A stretch of 64,000 bases of DNA from Natronosalvus sp042663485 (GCA_042663485.1 JBHTAF010000003.1), one strand, 5' to 3'. Shown: positions 51,259 through 60,289, counted from the stretch's first letter. The notes: generated by a model from the sequence alone, not told the origin. Numbers and translations are program-made.

Positions 51259-52059
51259 TCAGCGATTCCACGCGGCCGCGTCCGGATCGACCAGTCGCTC
51301 GCCACGGTCGAGTCCGGCGATTCGATCCAGTTCGTCGTCGCTCAACTCGAGGTCGAGCGCCGCGTAGTTCTCCTCGACGTGGTCGCCGGTCGCCTTCGGG
51401 ATAGGGACCACGCCCTCGCGTGCGTAGTGCCACGCGAGCGTCACCTGGACGGGCGTGGCGTCGTGCGCATCGGCGATCGTTTCGAGTGCGTCGTTCCCGG
51501 CGACATCGCCCTTCGCGATCGGGCAGTAGGTCACGGTCGTCACGTCGTGTTCGCGTCCGTACTCGACCAGGTCGTCCTGCTGGAGGAACGGGTGCAGTTC
51601 GACCTGATTGGCCAGGATTGGCGACTCGAGGATCTCGTGGGCCTCCTCAAGCAACTCGATCGTGAAGTTGCTCACGCCGACGTTCCGCGTCCACCCCCGA
51701 TCGCGGACCTCGTCCATCGCGGGCAGCGTCTCCTCGGGGTCGTAGGTATCTGTCGGCCAGTGAACGTACAGCAGGTCGACCGTATCGACACCGAGTCGAT
51801 CGAGGCTCTCCTCCGTCGTCTCCAGGACGTCGTCGTGTGCGAGGTTCGAGGGGTGGACCTTCGTCGCCAGGAACACGTCCTCGCGGTCGACGTCGCTTCG
51901 CTCGAGCGCGGCCCCGACTGCAGCCTCGTTGTCGTACATCTGGGCGGTGTCGACGTGGCGGTAGCCGGCCTCGAGCGCTCGTACGACGCTCTCGGTGCAG
52001 GTCTCTCCCTCGTGACCAGACGTTCCGAAGCCGGGTTGTGGGACGGGTGTCTCGCTCAT
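51259..52059 (-). CDS. Aldo/keto reductase
   Basis: 266-aa NAD(P)H-dependent (beta/alpha)8-barrel reductase. The catalytic tetrad is complete: Asp37, Tyr42 (HVDTAQMYDNE), Lys67 (FLATKVHP) and His100 (LLYVHWP). NVGVSNFT and the C-terminal VPIPKATGDHVEEN contact the cofactor; the PKA(T/S) motif suits NADPH. Substrate unknown. Stand-alone gene, convergent with the cohesin gene. Confidence 0.93.
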   Translation of the reverse strand: MSETPVPQPGFGTSGHEGETCTESVVRALEAGYRHVDTAQMYDNEAAVGAALERSDVDREDVFLATKVHPSNLAHDDVLETTEESLDRLGVDTVDLLYVHWPTDTYDPEETLPAMDEVRDRGWTRNVGVSNFTIELLEEAHEILESPILANQVELHPFLQQDDLVEYGREHDVTTVTYCPIAKGDVAGNDALETIADAHDATPVQVTLAWHYAREGVVPIPKATGDHVEENYAALDLELSDDELDRIAGLDRGERLVDPDAAAWNR

Positions 52060-52157
52060 ACGGAACCGGACGAGTGCCGAGTACTCGAGTGTCGGGGAAG
52101 CGGCAAGTGGTCGGCCGTCCCTCGAGTCGGTTTCGCGCCTCCGTCGTGCGCCTCGAG

Positions 52158-52165
52158 TTTATATA
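52158..52165 (+). promoter_or_regulatory. TATA box of the DUF3006 gene
   Basis: TTTATATA, 23-30 nt upstream of the ATG at 52188, in GC-rich surroundings. A textbook leaderless haloarchaeal promoter. Confidence 0.6.
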
Positions 52166-52187
52166 CGATCGGGCGGCCAGACCGTCC

Positions 52188-52589
52188 ATGGCTCGACAGC
52201 CCACTCGAACTCGCCGTACCGTACTCGGAACGATTGCCGGCCTCGCCACGGGCGCTACTGCGGGAATCGTTAGCGGGAGCGGCGACGGAGCCCCCTCACA
52301 GGACGGGCCCGCCGACGCTCCGGCATCGCGCACCCAGCCAACGGCTCCCGCCTCGAGCTCGGGACTCCCGTTCGAAACGTTCGTCGCGACCGTCGACCGA
52401 ATCGTCGACGGCGAACACGTCGTCATCCTGCTCGAGGAAGGCGGGCGAACCGTCGATCAGCTCGTCGTTCCCCGTGATCGCCTCCCGACCGTCGAGGAAC
52501 GCGATCGACTCGTCGTGCTCGTTCGCGACGGGGACCTCGCCGCGGCCTGGCCGCTTCCCGAGCGTCTCGATTCTCGCTCGAGGGAGTAA
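52188..52589 (+). CDS. DUF3006-family protein with N-terminal signal-like segment
   Basis: 133 aa. The N-terminus has a Tat-like TRTRRTVLGTIAGLATGATAGI, then a Ser/Pro/Ala linker, then the DUF3006 domain (FVATVDRIVDGEHVVILLEE ... DQLVVPRDRLPTVEERDRLVVLVRDGDLAAAWPLPE). It is thus an exported relative of the DUF3006 protein at 41097, with no metallo-beta-lactamase next to it. Start at 52188 fits the TATA box. Confidence 0.78.
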   Translation: MARQPTRTRRTVLGTIAGLATGATAGIVSGSGDGAPSQDGPADAPASRTQPTAPASSSGLPFETFVATVDRIVDGEHVVILLEEGGRTVDQLVVPRDRLPTVEERDRLVVLVRDGDLAAAWPLPERLDSRSRE

Positions 52590-52741
52590 CCACGAGTGTT
52601 GATTCCGGCGGAGCTCGACAGAGCGTCTTGACAGCGGAGCCCGAGCACGGCGTCTCGAGCGGATCGACTCGCCGTTCGCTCGCCGTCGCCTGAGCCAAAC
52701 GTGCGCCCTGCTCGAGAGTTGGGGATAGAGTGATCGAGACG

Positions 52742-53533
52742 TCACTCCTCTCGCTCGACGTCGTCATCCGCATCGCCGCCATCGACGTCGTTCTCGTCGT
52801 CGCCCGCCTGCGGCGCGTCCGGGTCGGTCTCGTCCTGACGCATCGCGTCGTCTGTGTCGGCTTCGTCCTCGGTGTCTTCGTCCGTGTCGGCTCTGCTCGA
52901 GTCGTCGCCGTCCAGGGCACCGGGTCTCGGCCCGCCCGTTTCGGGGTCGACCTCGCTATCGATCGACATCGTCGGTTGTGCCTGTTCGGCCGACGGGCCG
53001 GTCGCCTCGCTCGCTTCGTCCGCGATGGCGGTATCGGAGAGGTCTGCCTCCTCGGCGTCGTTATCGTCCAGCCGCGGATCGCCCTCTGCCGACGTCTCCT
53101 CGGCTGATTCGTCGTCGACGGCCGGCTCGAGCGAGGACGTCTCGTCGTCTTGCCAGTCGAACTCGTCGCTCGAGGCATCGAGCCCGGTTTCGCGACCTTG
53201 GTCTTCCCGCTGTGCTGCCGCGTGAGCCTCGTCTGACGTGGACTTGTCGGATTCTCCGGTGCTCGCGCGGCGTCGCTTGACGCCGGCCCCGACGGCTGCC
53301 ATGCCGATGGCGGCCGGGATGACGCCGCGCACTCGACCCCGTCGAATCGATTGAAGGCCTCGCCAGAGGACCACGGCGCCGGTCGCCATCGCGAGCGACC
53401 CGTCACTCGCGCCGCGTCTGGCCAGCGACAGCGCCCGATCTATTGTCGACCCGCCTTCGAGCGACGCGTCCGACTCGAGCGCTCGTTCGGTCAGATCGCC
53501 CGTCTGATTCCCGCCGTCTCCTGTGTCGACCAT
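52742..53533 (-). CDS. Acidic haloarchaeal protein with short hydrophobic hairpin, function unknown
   Basis: 263 aa from MVDTGDGGNQTGDL (53533). Residues about 45-90 include two weak hydrophobic stretches (DGSLAMATGAVVLWRGLQSI and VRGVIPAAIGMAAVGAGV) flanked by Arg, so a membrane-associated hairpin is possible. The C-terminal 170 residues are almost entirely Asp, Glu, Ser and Ala. Only the N-terminal part is likely folded. No family recognised. Confidence 0.65.
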   Translation of the reverse strand: MVDTGDGGNQTGDLTERALESDASLEGGSTIDRALSLARRGASDGSLAMATGAVVLWRGLQSIRRGRVRGVIPAAIGMAAVGAGVKRRRASTGESDKSTSDEAHAAAQREDQGRETGLDASSDEFDWQDDETSSLEPAVDDESAEETSAEGDPRLDDNDAEEADLSDTAIADEASEATGPSAEQAQPTMSIDSEVDPETGGPRPGALDGDDSSRADTDEDTEDEADTDDAMRQDETDPDAPQAGDDENDVDGGDADDDVEREE

Positions 53534-53649
53534 TGGACCGGGAGCTACAGCGTCGACGCAAGTGAATCTTAGCCCGGCATACCAATCCACGCTCGGTGCC
53601 GTCACTCGCCGGCCCACGATAGTTGAATCAGGCGCCCGTCACCGAAGCT

Positions 53650-53949
53650 ATGGCCGCCGAAACGACACATCTCGAGCGTGCTCGCGAGCACCTTCGACGC
53701 GCGAGTGACGTCGCGGACCGACCCGTACAGGAGCAGGCCGATTCGATCCAGGAGGGGCTAGACGAGGAACTCGAGGGCCGACGAACGCAGGACGAGCCCG
53801 GACCGAAGACCGACCGGATCGCCGAACTCATCGAAACGCTCGACGGCCTCGAGTCGGAGACGTCAGGTGAGGCCGGCGAGCGGATCGCTCGTGCTCGGGA
53901 GGCCTGCGTCGAATATCAGAAATCCGTGGGCCAGGACGACGAGACGTAG
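53650..53949 (+). CDS. Small helical haloarchaeal protein, function unknown
   Basis: 99 aa from MAAETTHLERAREHLRRASD (53650). Two long amphipathic helices (HLERAREHLRRASDVADRPVQEQADSI and RIAELIETLDGLESETSGEAGERIARAREACVEYQ) suggest a helical hairpin or coiled-coil dimer. I believe it is a DUF7553-type protein. Divergent from the acidic protein gene across 116 bp. Confidence 0.65.
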   Translation: MAAETTHLERAREHLRRASDVADRPVQEQADSIQEGLDEELEGRRTQDEPGPKTDRIAELIETLDGLESETSGEAGERIARAREACVEYQKSVGQDDET

Positions 53950-54004
53950 CACCTGGGATCGGTCAGTTACCGCTCTCGGCTTCGCTGACCTCGTCCTCGA
54001 GTCC

Positions 54005-54682
54005 TCACCCGCGATCCGCACAGATCCCGACGAAGTTCCGCAGGATCTGGAGCCCGGTCTCGCCGCTCTTCTCCGGGTGAAACTGGGTCCCGAAGACGTT
54101 GCCCGCCTCGTTCGCGACGATCGAGGGGAACCGCCGTTCGTAGTCGGTGGTCGCGACCGTCGCCGATTCGTCGTCGGGGACGGCGTAGTAGGAGTGGACG
54201 AAGTAGGCGTAGCGCCCGTCGACGCCCTCGACGAGCGGGTGATCTCGTTCGACGGCGAGTTCGTTCCAGCCCATGTGGGGGATCTTTTGCCCTTCGGCGA
54301 AGCGGACGTTGGTTCCCGGGATCAGGTCCAGGCCACTGACGGCGGACTCGCCGTCGGTTTCGCCCTCCTCGCTCGAGGTCAGGAGCATCTGCATGCCGAG
54401 ACAGATCCCGAAGAGCGGCTGGCCGCGCTCGGCGACCGCCAGCAGGTCGTCCCGGAGCGGGTCGGCGTTCTCGACGCCCTCGCGGAACGCACCGACACCG
54501 GGCAGGACGATGCCGTCGGCGTCCTCGAAGTCGGTCGGGTCGTCGGTGATTTCGACGGCGGCGCCCGCGCGCTCGAGGCCGCGGGTGACGCTCCGGAGGT
54601 TGCCCAGCCCGTAGTCGACGATGGCGACGTCGGCGAGCGTCTCCTCGCTCTCGAGTGGAGACGACAGCGTGCTCTTGGTCAT
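54005..54682 (-). CDS. hisH: Imidazole glycerol phosphate synthase, glutaminase subunit
   Basis: Supplies ammonia to HisF for imidazole-glycerol phosphate in histidine synthesis. Class-I amidotransferase with Cys94 (FGICLGMQML), His202 and Glu204 (TQFHPEKSG), and IVDYGLGNLRSV at the N-terminus. 225 aa from the ATG at 54682; an upstream ATG at 54709 adds a basic leader and is rejected. Other his genes are elsewhere, as is usual in haloarchaea. Confidence 0.95.
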   Translation of the reverse strand: MTKSTLSSPLESEETLADVAIVDYGLGNLRSVTRGLERAGAAVEITDDPTDFEDADGIVLPGVGAFREGVENADPLRDDLLAVAERGQPLFGICLGMQMLLTSSEEGETDGESAVSGLDLIPGTNVRFAEGQKIPHMGWNELAVERDHPLVEGVDGRYAYFVHSYYAVPDDESATVATTDYERRFPSIVANEAGNVFGTQFHPEKSGETGLQILRNFVGICADRG

Positions 54683-54758
54683 ACGTACGGGTCGGCGACG
54701 AGCGAGCAAGTGCGTTGCCCTTCGAGAAAGAACGGCCGCGGAGGAAGCGTGAAGTCGA

Positions 54759-55850
54759 TTACTTCGCGAGCGACCGGGCCATCCGCTTCGGGAAGCCCTT
54801 CAGTAGTTCCCACAGTCCCATCGGCTCGGTGTCGTCGGCACGGAGTCGGGCACGGATCCGCTGACTGAACATCTCGACGGAGATGATCATGACGAGGATG
54901 ACGAGGATGGTCGCCATCGCGTTCGTGTAGGCGAACAGCCCCATCTGGACCTCAAGCACCTGACCGAGTCCGCCACCGCCGACGATGCCGAGCGAGACGG
55001 CGATGCGGACGTTGATCTCGAAGATGTAGAGCGTCCACGCGATGAACGGCGTGTGGACCTGACTCAACATCCCGAAGGTGATCGTCTGCCGGCGACTCGC
55101 GCCTGTGGTCTTCATCGCCTCGATGGGCCCATCCTCGATCTCTTCGAGTTCGTCGACGAACAGTCGTCCGAGGTTCCCGATGGTGTCGACGGCGATAGCG
55201 ATGGTCGCGGTGACCGGACCGATCCCAGCCAGTGGGATGAAGATCAGGATCCAGACGAGCGCGGGAATCGCCCGGATAGTGCTCATCGTCCCGCGGAAGA
55301 TGAAGTTGAACGGGAATGGCGTGACGCGTTCGCTCCCGAGAATGCCGAACAGCAGAGCGAAGGGGAATCCCATGACCGTTCCGGCGACGGCCATCGACAG
55401 CGTGGTCCCGGCTTCTCCGAAGAAGGGGAGCGGACCGCCCTCGGAAACGAAAATCGCGAGCAGGAGGCTCGGGATCGAGAGTAGGAAGCCGAGCGGGTCA
55501 CCGAGCGGGCTCGGGTACTGGCCCAGTAACTCCTTGTCGTACAGGAGGTTCCGCTCGTGAATGTAGGACGTGTACTCGAGGAACCCGCTCGGGTCGAAAA
55601 ATGGTGGTTCGGTCAGCAAGAACGGGAAGAAGTCCGTCGCCCGTCGGGCGAAGGTGCCGTACTGCTTGTTAGTGGTGAACCACTCGACCGAGGTGAGTGC
55701 ACTCAGGAACAGGTATCCGAGGACGCCGACGAGGACCCCGTAGCCGATCCACCGGACGCGGCGCCGTCGCTTGATGGCCTCGAAGCGCTCGACGACGCGG
55801 GAATCCGTTTCGGCGCCCGTCTTCGTTCCCGTACCGGTATCCGTACTCAT
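54759..55850 (-). CDS. phnE: Phosphonate/phosphate ABC transporter permease PhnE
   Basis: 363-aa membrane component with about six segments and the permease coupling loop IEAMKTTGASRRQTITFGMLSQ. The later SLGIVGGGGLGQVLEVQMGLF segment is typical of PhnE. A 60-residue periplasmic loop follows the first helix. Start codon overlaps the phnC stop by 4 nt. Imports phosphonate, phosphite or phosphate with PhnC and PhnD. Confidence 0.93.
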   Translation of the reverse strand: MSTDTGTGTKTGAETDSRVVERFEAIKRRRRVRWIGYGVLVGVLGYLFLSALTSVEWFTTNKQYGTFARRATDFFPFLLTEPPFFDPSGFLEYTSYIHERNLLYDKELLGQYPSPLGDPLGFLLSIPSLLLAIFVSEGGPLPFFGEAGTTLSMAVAGTVMGFPFALLFGILGSERVTPFPFNFIFRGTMSTIRAIPALVWILIFIPLAGIGPVTATIAIAVDTIGNLGRLFVDELEEIEDGPIEAMKTTGASRRQTITFGMLSQVHTPFIAWTLYIFEINVRIAVSLGIVGGGGLGQVLEVQMGLFAYTNAMATILVILVMIISVEMFSQRIRARLRADDTEPMGLWELLKGFPKRMARSLAK

Positions 55851-56668
55851 ACGTACTCACCCGAGGTCGGCGACGTCGCCCCATCGGTCTCGCCGCCCGG
55901 GCCGTCGCCCCTAGCGCTCGCCGACTCGGAGGCCTCGAACATCCCTTCGGTGTCGATGCCGCCGTAGATTTCGTCGATGACGTCCATCGTGAAGTCCTCG
56001 CGGTAGCCGTCGAAGACCAGCTGGCCGTTTCGCAGGCCGATGAAGCGCTCGCCGAACTTCCGGGCGAGGTTGACCTGGTGGAGACTAATCAGCGCCGTCA
56101 GTCCGCGCTCTTTGGCGGCTCGGCGAAGGTACCCCATGACCTGTTGTGAACTCCCAGGATCGAGACTTGCGACGGGCTCGTCGGCGAGCATCGTCTTCGG
56201 GTTCTGCACGAGCGCACGAGCGATGCCGACGCGCTGTTGCTGTCCGCCGCTCATCTGGCGGGCTCGTTTCTGGGAGTGGTCCAGCAGGCCGACTGTATCG
56301 AGCGCTTCGAGCGTTTGGATCTTTTCTTCCCTATCGTGAAGCTGCAACAGGCTCTCGAGGTAGTTCGACCGGTTCAGCGCCCCGGTGAGGGCGTTCGAGT
56401 ACGCGGTCATTTGGCCGATGATGTTGTGTTGCTGGAAGATCATGGCCACGTCCTGCCGTGGTTCGGTCACCTCCTCCCCGTCGATGGCGACGGACCCTTC
56501 GGTCGGCGTCGTCAGCCCGTTCATACAGCGTAGAAGCGTCGATTTACCCGAGCCGGAGACGCCGAGTACGATGACGAACTCACCGTCGGCGATCTCGAAC
56601 GAGACGTCGTCTAGCGCTACCGTCTCGCCGAATACTTTGGTCAGCCCGTCGACTGTTATCTCACTCAT
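55847..56668 (-). CDS. phnC: Phosphonate/phosphate ABC transporter ATPase PhnC
   Basis: 273-aa ABC ATPase: Walker A GVSGSGKST (36-44), Q-loop FQQHNIIGQM, signature MSGGQQQR, Walker B TMLADEPVASLDP and H-loop SLHQVNLA. The PhnC-specific QVNLARKFGERFIGLRNGQLVFDG is present. The C-terminal 25 residues are a polar, halophile-like tail. Middle gene of phnDCE. Confidence 0.95.
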   Translation of the reverse strand: MSEITVDGLTKVFGETVALDDVSFEIADGEFVIVLGVSGSGKSTLLRCMNGLTTPTEGSVAIDGEEVTEPRQDVAMIFQQHNIIGQMTAYSNALTGALNRSNYLESLLQLHDREEKIQTLEALDTVGLLDHSQKRARQMSGGQQQRVGIARALVQNPKTMLADEPVASLDPGSSQQVMGYLRRAAKERGLTALISLHQVNLARKFGERFIGLRNGQLVFDGYREDFTMDVIDEIYGGIDTEGMFEASESASARGDGPGGETDGATSPTSGEYV

Positions 56669-56698
56669 GCACGATTCTAAAGAGTGTTTCAGACGGGA

Positions 56699-57718
56699 CT
56701 ATTCAAGGTCTTCGAACTCGAGGCCGAGCTCGTCGAGGACGGTCTGGATCGGTTCGTAGTCGTCGATCGATCCCTCCTGGACGCCGGTGAACCAGAGCGG
56801 TTCGCCGTCGTAATCCTCGTCGTGCTGGAGGTCCTCCTCGGAGACGTTGAGGATCGCTTCCTCGATGTCGGAGCGGACGTCGGATTCCCACTCGGAGCGA
56901 ACCATCAGGGGCGCACGCGGAAGGGGATCGGAGACCGCCAGCAGCTTGAGTTCGGCGTTGGGATCGGCATCCTCGTTGCCGATGTCTTCGCCAGCCCCGT
57001 CGTACTCAGCGGAAATTTCGGCGAATTCTGGGTACTCGTCGAACTGCTCCTGGGGGACCAGCGGTGCGGACACGAACGCTCCGCTGAGGGCCGCCTTGAC
57101 CTCGTCCCGGTTGATTAGCTGGTTGCGGGCCGTCGCGTGATCGTCGTACCCAATTTCGAAGTCGACCGGATCGCCGTCGGGCGCAGTGCCGGTGTCGAGA
57201 CCCGCCTCCTTGAGCATCGTAAGGGGAACGAGGGTTCCGCTCACGGAGAGGGGGGAGGCCGCGTTGACGACCTCTCCCTCGAGGTCCGCCAGCTCGTCGA
57301 TGCCGCTGTCCGGGGTCGTCGTGATCGTCGAGAAGTACTGGGCCGCACCGTAGGCGACGCGGATCCCGATGACGTCGGCCACGTCTTTTCCGGCGACGGC
57401 TGCGGAGGGCGACGTGTCGGCGACGTCGGCCTGATCGTCGCGAATCGCGGTCAGCGTCTCTGAGTACGACTGGGTCGTGACGGGTTCGATGGTCGCGTCC
57501 GTCTCCGACTCGAGGTAATCGAACATCGGCTGGTACTGATCTTCGATAGAGACGTCAGCCTCGGCCGGGTTGAGCACGAACCGGACGGTGTTCTCGTCGT
57601 CGTCACTCCCACCACCAGTCAGATCTCCCAGACAACCCGCCAGCCCCGCCGTCGCCGTCACACCTGCACCTTTGAGGAACGTTCGCCGCTTGTTTGTCCA
57701 CCGCGTCTTATCGGACAT
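56699..57718 (-). CDS. phnD: Phosphonate/phosphate-binding lipoprotein PhnD
   Basis: 339-aa substrate-binding protein with a Tat lipoprotein signal (RRTFLKGAGV, lipobox LAGC with Cys29), so it is displayed outside the membrane. The PhnD family core reads VRFVLNPAEADVSIEDQYQP, TTQSYSETLTAIRDDQADVAD and VNAASPLSVSGTLVP. Start at 57718 is supported by the promoter geometry; the frame to 57742 is rejected. First gene of the operon; phnC follows after 30 nt. Confidence 0.94.
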   Translation of the reverse strand: MSDKTRWTNKRRTFLKGAGVTATAGLAGCLGDLTGGGSDDDENTVRFVLNPAEADVSIEDQYQPMFDYLESETDATIEPVTTQSYSETLTAIRDDQADVADTSPSAAVAGKDVADVIGIRVAYGAAQYFSTITTTPDSGIDELADLEGEVVNAASPLSVSGTLVPLTMLKEAGLDTGTAPDGDPVDFEIGYDDHATARNQLINRDEVKAALSGAFVSAPLVPQEQFDEYPEFAEISAEYDGAGEDIGNEDADPNAELKLLAVSDPLPRAPLMVRSEWESDVRSDIEEAILNVSEEDLQHDEDYDGEPLWFTGVQEGSIDDYEPIQTVLDELGLEFEDLE

Positions 57719-57721
57719 GGA

Positions 57722-57760
57722 TGACACTATGAACGCCACCATTTAGGCGTTTCTATGTCA
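57722..57760 (-). promoter_or_regulatory. Large composite dyad around the phnD TATA box
   Basis: Two nested inverted pairs: AACGCC (57732-57737) with GGCGTT (57746-57751), and TGACA (57722-57726) with TGTCA (57756-57760). The 8-nt centre contains, on the minus strand, CTAAAT (57741-57746), placed 23-28 nt before the phnD ATG as a TATA box should be. A dimeric repressor on this site would exclude TBP. Confidence 0.6.
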
Positions 57761-57991
57761 TCTACATACCCATTCATCGGTATCCCGATTGGGACGCGCT
57801 TTGTACACAAACCCGGCGAGTTTATCCACTATTTTGGCTCATATAGACTATTATTAAACAAACGACTATCGAAAAATTCCTTCGGTTTTCTGTGTTGTTC
57901 GCCCGAGCGAGATACGATATTTTCACGTATTCGTGACTTACCGGTCGAGCCTCGAGTGAGAGTGATCGTCAGCGTCCACCGTTCGATACGG

Positions 57992-58687
57992 CTATTCGAA
58001 CCCGTCGAGTCGCGCCTGTCCGCTCCCCTCGAGTCCTGCCAACTCAGCCGCCGTTTCGAGCGTCTCGGCGAACGTATCGGTCTGGCTCCGGTCGTACAGC
58101 GTCGCGGCCGGGTGGAGACAGATCAGGACGCGTCTCGCGGTGCCGCCGATGCGGGCGTCCTCGACAGTTCCAGCTTCTTTCGTCACCGCGACCGACCGGT
58201 CGAGCAGGTGTTCACTCGGCACCTTGCCGAGCGTGACGATCACCTCTGGGTCGAGTCGGGCGATTTCGGTCTCGAGGTAGCCCCGGCAGTTCGCGAGCTC
58301 CGCCTTCGTCGGGTCCCGGTTCTCGGGTGGCCGACAGCGCACGCAGTTCGTGATGCGGACGTCCTCCCGGTGGAGTCCCACGTCCCGGAGGTGGTCGTCG
58401 AGAACCGATCCGCTCCTGCCGACGAAGGGTTCCCCTTCGCGGTCCTCAGTCGCACCGGGTCCCTCCCCGACGAACAGGAGGTCGGCGTCCTCGGGTCCGG
58501 CTCCGTTGACGATCTGACTCCGCGACTCGACCAGGTCGCCACAGCGTGTACAGCCCGTCACCTCGAGGCCGTCCATGTGTTCGGCGTCGGCGTTTTGCTC
58601 GCCGTCGGCGTTTCGCTCGGCGTCAGTCGACAGCTCGTCGTCGGTGTCACCGTCGTCCGCGGTCATATGCTCCGCTCGGAGAGCCAT
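57992..58687 (-). CDS. Uracil-DNA glycosylase, family 4 iron-sulfur type
   Basis: Removes uracil from DNA to start base-excision repair. After an acidic N-terminal tail (about 1-38) the core shows motif 1 GEGPGATEDREGEPFVG and the motif LICLHPAATLY near the C-terminus. The likely 4Fe-4S ligands are Cys46, Cys49 (CTRC), Cys115 and Cys134. 231 aa from 58687; an internal ATG at 58666 is also possible. The tail contains a small repeat (NADGEQNADAEH). Downstream of meaB by 49 nt on the same strand. Confidence 0.9.
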   Translation of the reverse strand: MALRAEHMTADDGDTDDELSTDAERNADGEQNADAEHMDGLEVTGCTRCGDLVESRSQIVNGAGPEDADLLFVGEGPGATEDREGEPFVGRSGSVLDDHLRDVGLHREDVRITNCVRCRPPENRDPTKAELANCRGYLETEIARLDPEVIVTLGKVPSEHLLDRSVAVTKEAGTVEDARIGGTARRVLICLHPAATLYDRSQTDTFAETLETAAELAGLEGSGQARLDGFE

Positions 58688-58736
58688 CTACTAGAATCCT
58701 TCCACGCGCGTTCAAAATCGAAGGCGAGTCGACGAC

Positions 58737-59879
58737 CTACCGCGAAACCGACTCGAGGTGCTCGTCTTCCAACTCCTCGAGACACCGCTCGAGCGGGGCG
58801 AGCGCCTCGTCGGCGATCGTGTACGGGTCGGTCTCGCCCGTCCGGACCGCCTCCGCGAGCGCGTCGACGCCGCCGGCGCGCTCGAGTTCGCCCTGGAGCA
58901 AGTCGTGGACGTCCTCCCGGAGCAGCGTTCGGATCTCCTCGCCGTAGCGTCTACGGGTGCGCTCGGCGAGGGTTCCGGAGCGCTCGAGGTAATGGCGGTG
59001 GTGTTCCAGATCCTCGATCAGGTCGTCGACGCCGGTTCCGTCGGTGGCGACGGTTTCGACGACGGGTGGGACCCAGGTCTTGGGTTCGTCTGCTTCGTCT
59101 AATTCGGCTTGTTCGGCTGGTTCGTCTGGTTCCCCCTCCCCACCGTCCTCGCTCGAGTGGTGACTCGAGGCACCCTCGGCCATCGCGTCCACACCGTGGT
59201 GGCCGCCTCCCGAACTCGAGAAGCCGCTGCTCCCGTCGCCCAGTTCGATCATCTCGAGGAGTTCCTGGACCGTCCGGTCGGCGCCGGGTCGGTCGGCCTT
59301 GTTCACCACGAAGACGTCGGCGATCTCGAGGATGCCGGCCTTGAGCGTCTGGATGGAGTCGCCGGAGCCTGGCGGGACGAGCACCGCGACCGTGTCCGCG
59401 GTTCGAACGATGTCGATCTCGTTCTGTCCGGCGCCTACGGTCTCGATGATGATGCGGTCCTTGCCGAAGGCGTCCATCGCCTTGACGGCGTCGGCGGTCG
59501 CCGTCGAGAGTCCGCCGAGGGTTCCCCTGGCGCTCATCGAACGCACGAAGACGTCCATGTCACCGACCGTCGAGGCCATGCGAATGCGGTCGCCCAGCAC
59601 GGCCCCGCCGGTGAAAGGCGAGGAGGGATCGATAGCGATCACGCCGACGGTCTCACCCCGCTCGCGGTACGTCTCGGCCAGTTTGTCGACCAGTGTGGAC
59701 TTGCCCGCGCCCGGACTGCCCGTGATGCCGACGATTTCGGCGTTGCCGGTGTGGGCGTACAGGTCGGAGACCAGCTCACGGTAGCCCGACGCACGGTTTT
59801 CGATTTTCGAGATGACGCGTGCGAGCGCCCGGTGTTTTCCATCGAGGAGGTCCTCGAGTAGGTCGTCGTCGCCGCTCAT
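58737..59879 (-). CDS. meaB: Methylmalonyl-CoA mutase-associated GTPase MeaB
   Basis: G-protein chaperone that guards cobalamin loading and reactivation of methylmalonyl-CoA mutase. Walker A GSPGAGKST (54-62), Walker-B-like IIIETVGAGQNE, and VVNKADRPGAD as the NKxD base motif. A 54-residue insertion (about 214-267), rich in Gly, Ser, His, Glu and Asp, sits after the NKAD motif and is not part of the usual 330-aa enzyme. ATGA overlap with the mutase small subunit upstream shows translational coupling. Confidence 0.94.
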   Translation of the reverse strand: MSGDDDLLEDLLDGKHRALARVISKIENRASGYRELVSDLYAHTGNAEIVGITGSPGAGKSTLVDKLAETYRERGETVGVIAIDPSSPFTGGAVLGDRIRMASTVGDMDVFVRSMSARGTLGGLSTATADAVKAMDAFGKDRIIIETVGAGQNEIDIVRTADTVAVLVPPGSGDSIQTLKAGILEIADVFVVNKADRPGADRTVQELLEMIELGDGSSGFSSSGGGHHGVDAMAEGASSHHSSEDGGEGEPDEPAEQAELDEADEPKTWVPPVVETVATDGTGVDDLIEDLEHHRHYLERSGTLAERTRRRYGEEIRTLLREDVHDLLQGELERAGGVDALAEAVRTGETDPYTIADEALAPLERCLEELEDEHLESVSR

Positions 59880-60289
59880 CGCTCGGGGGCGTTCTCGCGG
59901 ACGAACTCGACGGTCTCCTCGATCGACGTGCCGGGTCCGAAGACGGCGGCGACGCCCTCATCTCGCAGGGCTGCCTTGTCTTCCTCGGGGATCACGCCAC
60001 CGACCAGGACGAGGGTGTCCTCGGCGGCGTCGTACTCCTCGAGGCCGTCCATGATCTTCGGGACCAGCGTCTTGTGGGCCCCCGAAAGGATCGAAATGCC
60101 GAGGACGTCGACGTCCTCCTGGACGGCCGCCTGGACGATTTCGGCGGGCGCCTTGTGCAGTCCGGAGTAGATGACCTCGAAGCCGGCGTCGCGGAACGCT
60201 CGAGCGATGACGTGGGCCCCGCGGTCGTGGCCGTCGAGGCCGACCTTCGCCACGAGACACCGGATCGATCGCGATTCCTGTTCGCTCAT
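59876..60289 (-). CDS. Methylmalonyl-CoA mutase, B12-binding (small/alpha C-terminal) subunit
   Basis: 137-aa cobalamin-binding Rossmann domain carrying the base-off ligand motif DGHDRG (His21), then SGLHKAPAEIVQAAVQEDVDVLGISILSGAH and GGVIPEEDKAAL. Supplies B12 to the mutase that interconverts methylmalonyl-CoA and succinyl-CoA in propionate and methylaspartate-cycle metabolism. The catalytic large subunit is not in this window. Start at 60289 (MSEQESRS) because the frame beyond it overlaps the divergent promoter. Confidence 0.93.
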   Translation of the reverse strand: MSEQESRSIRCLVAKVGLDGHDRGAHVIARAFRDAGFEVIYSGLHKAPAEIVQAAVQEDVDVLGISILSGAHKTLVPKIMDGLEEYDAAEDTLVLVGGVIPEEDKAALRDEGVAAVFGPGTSIEETVEFVRENAPER

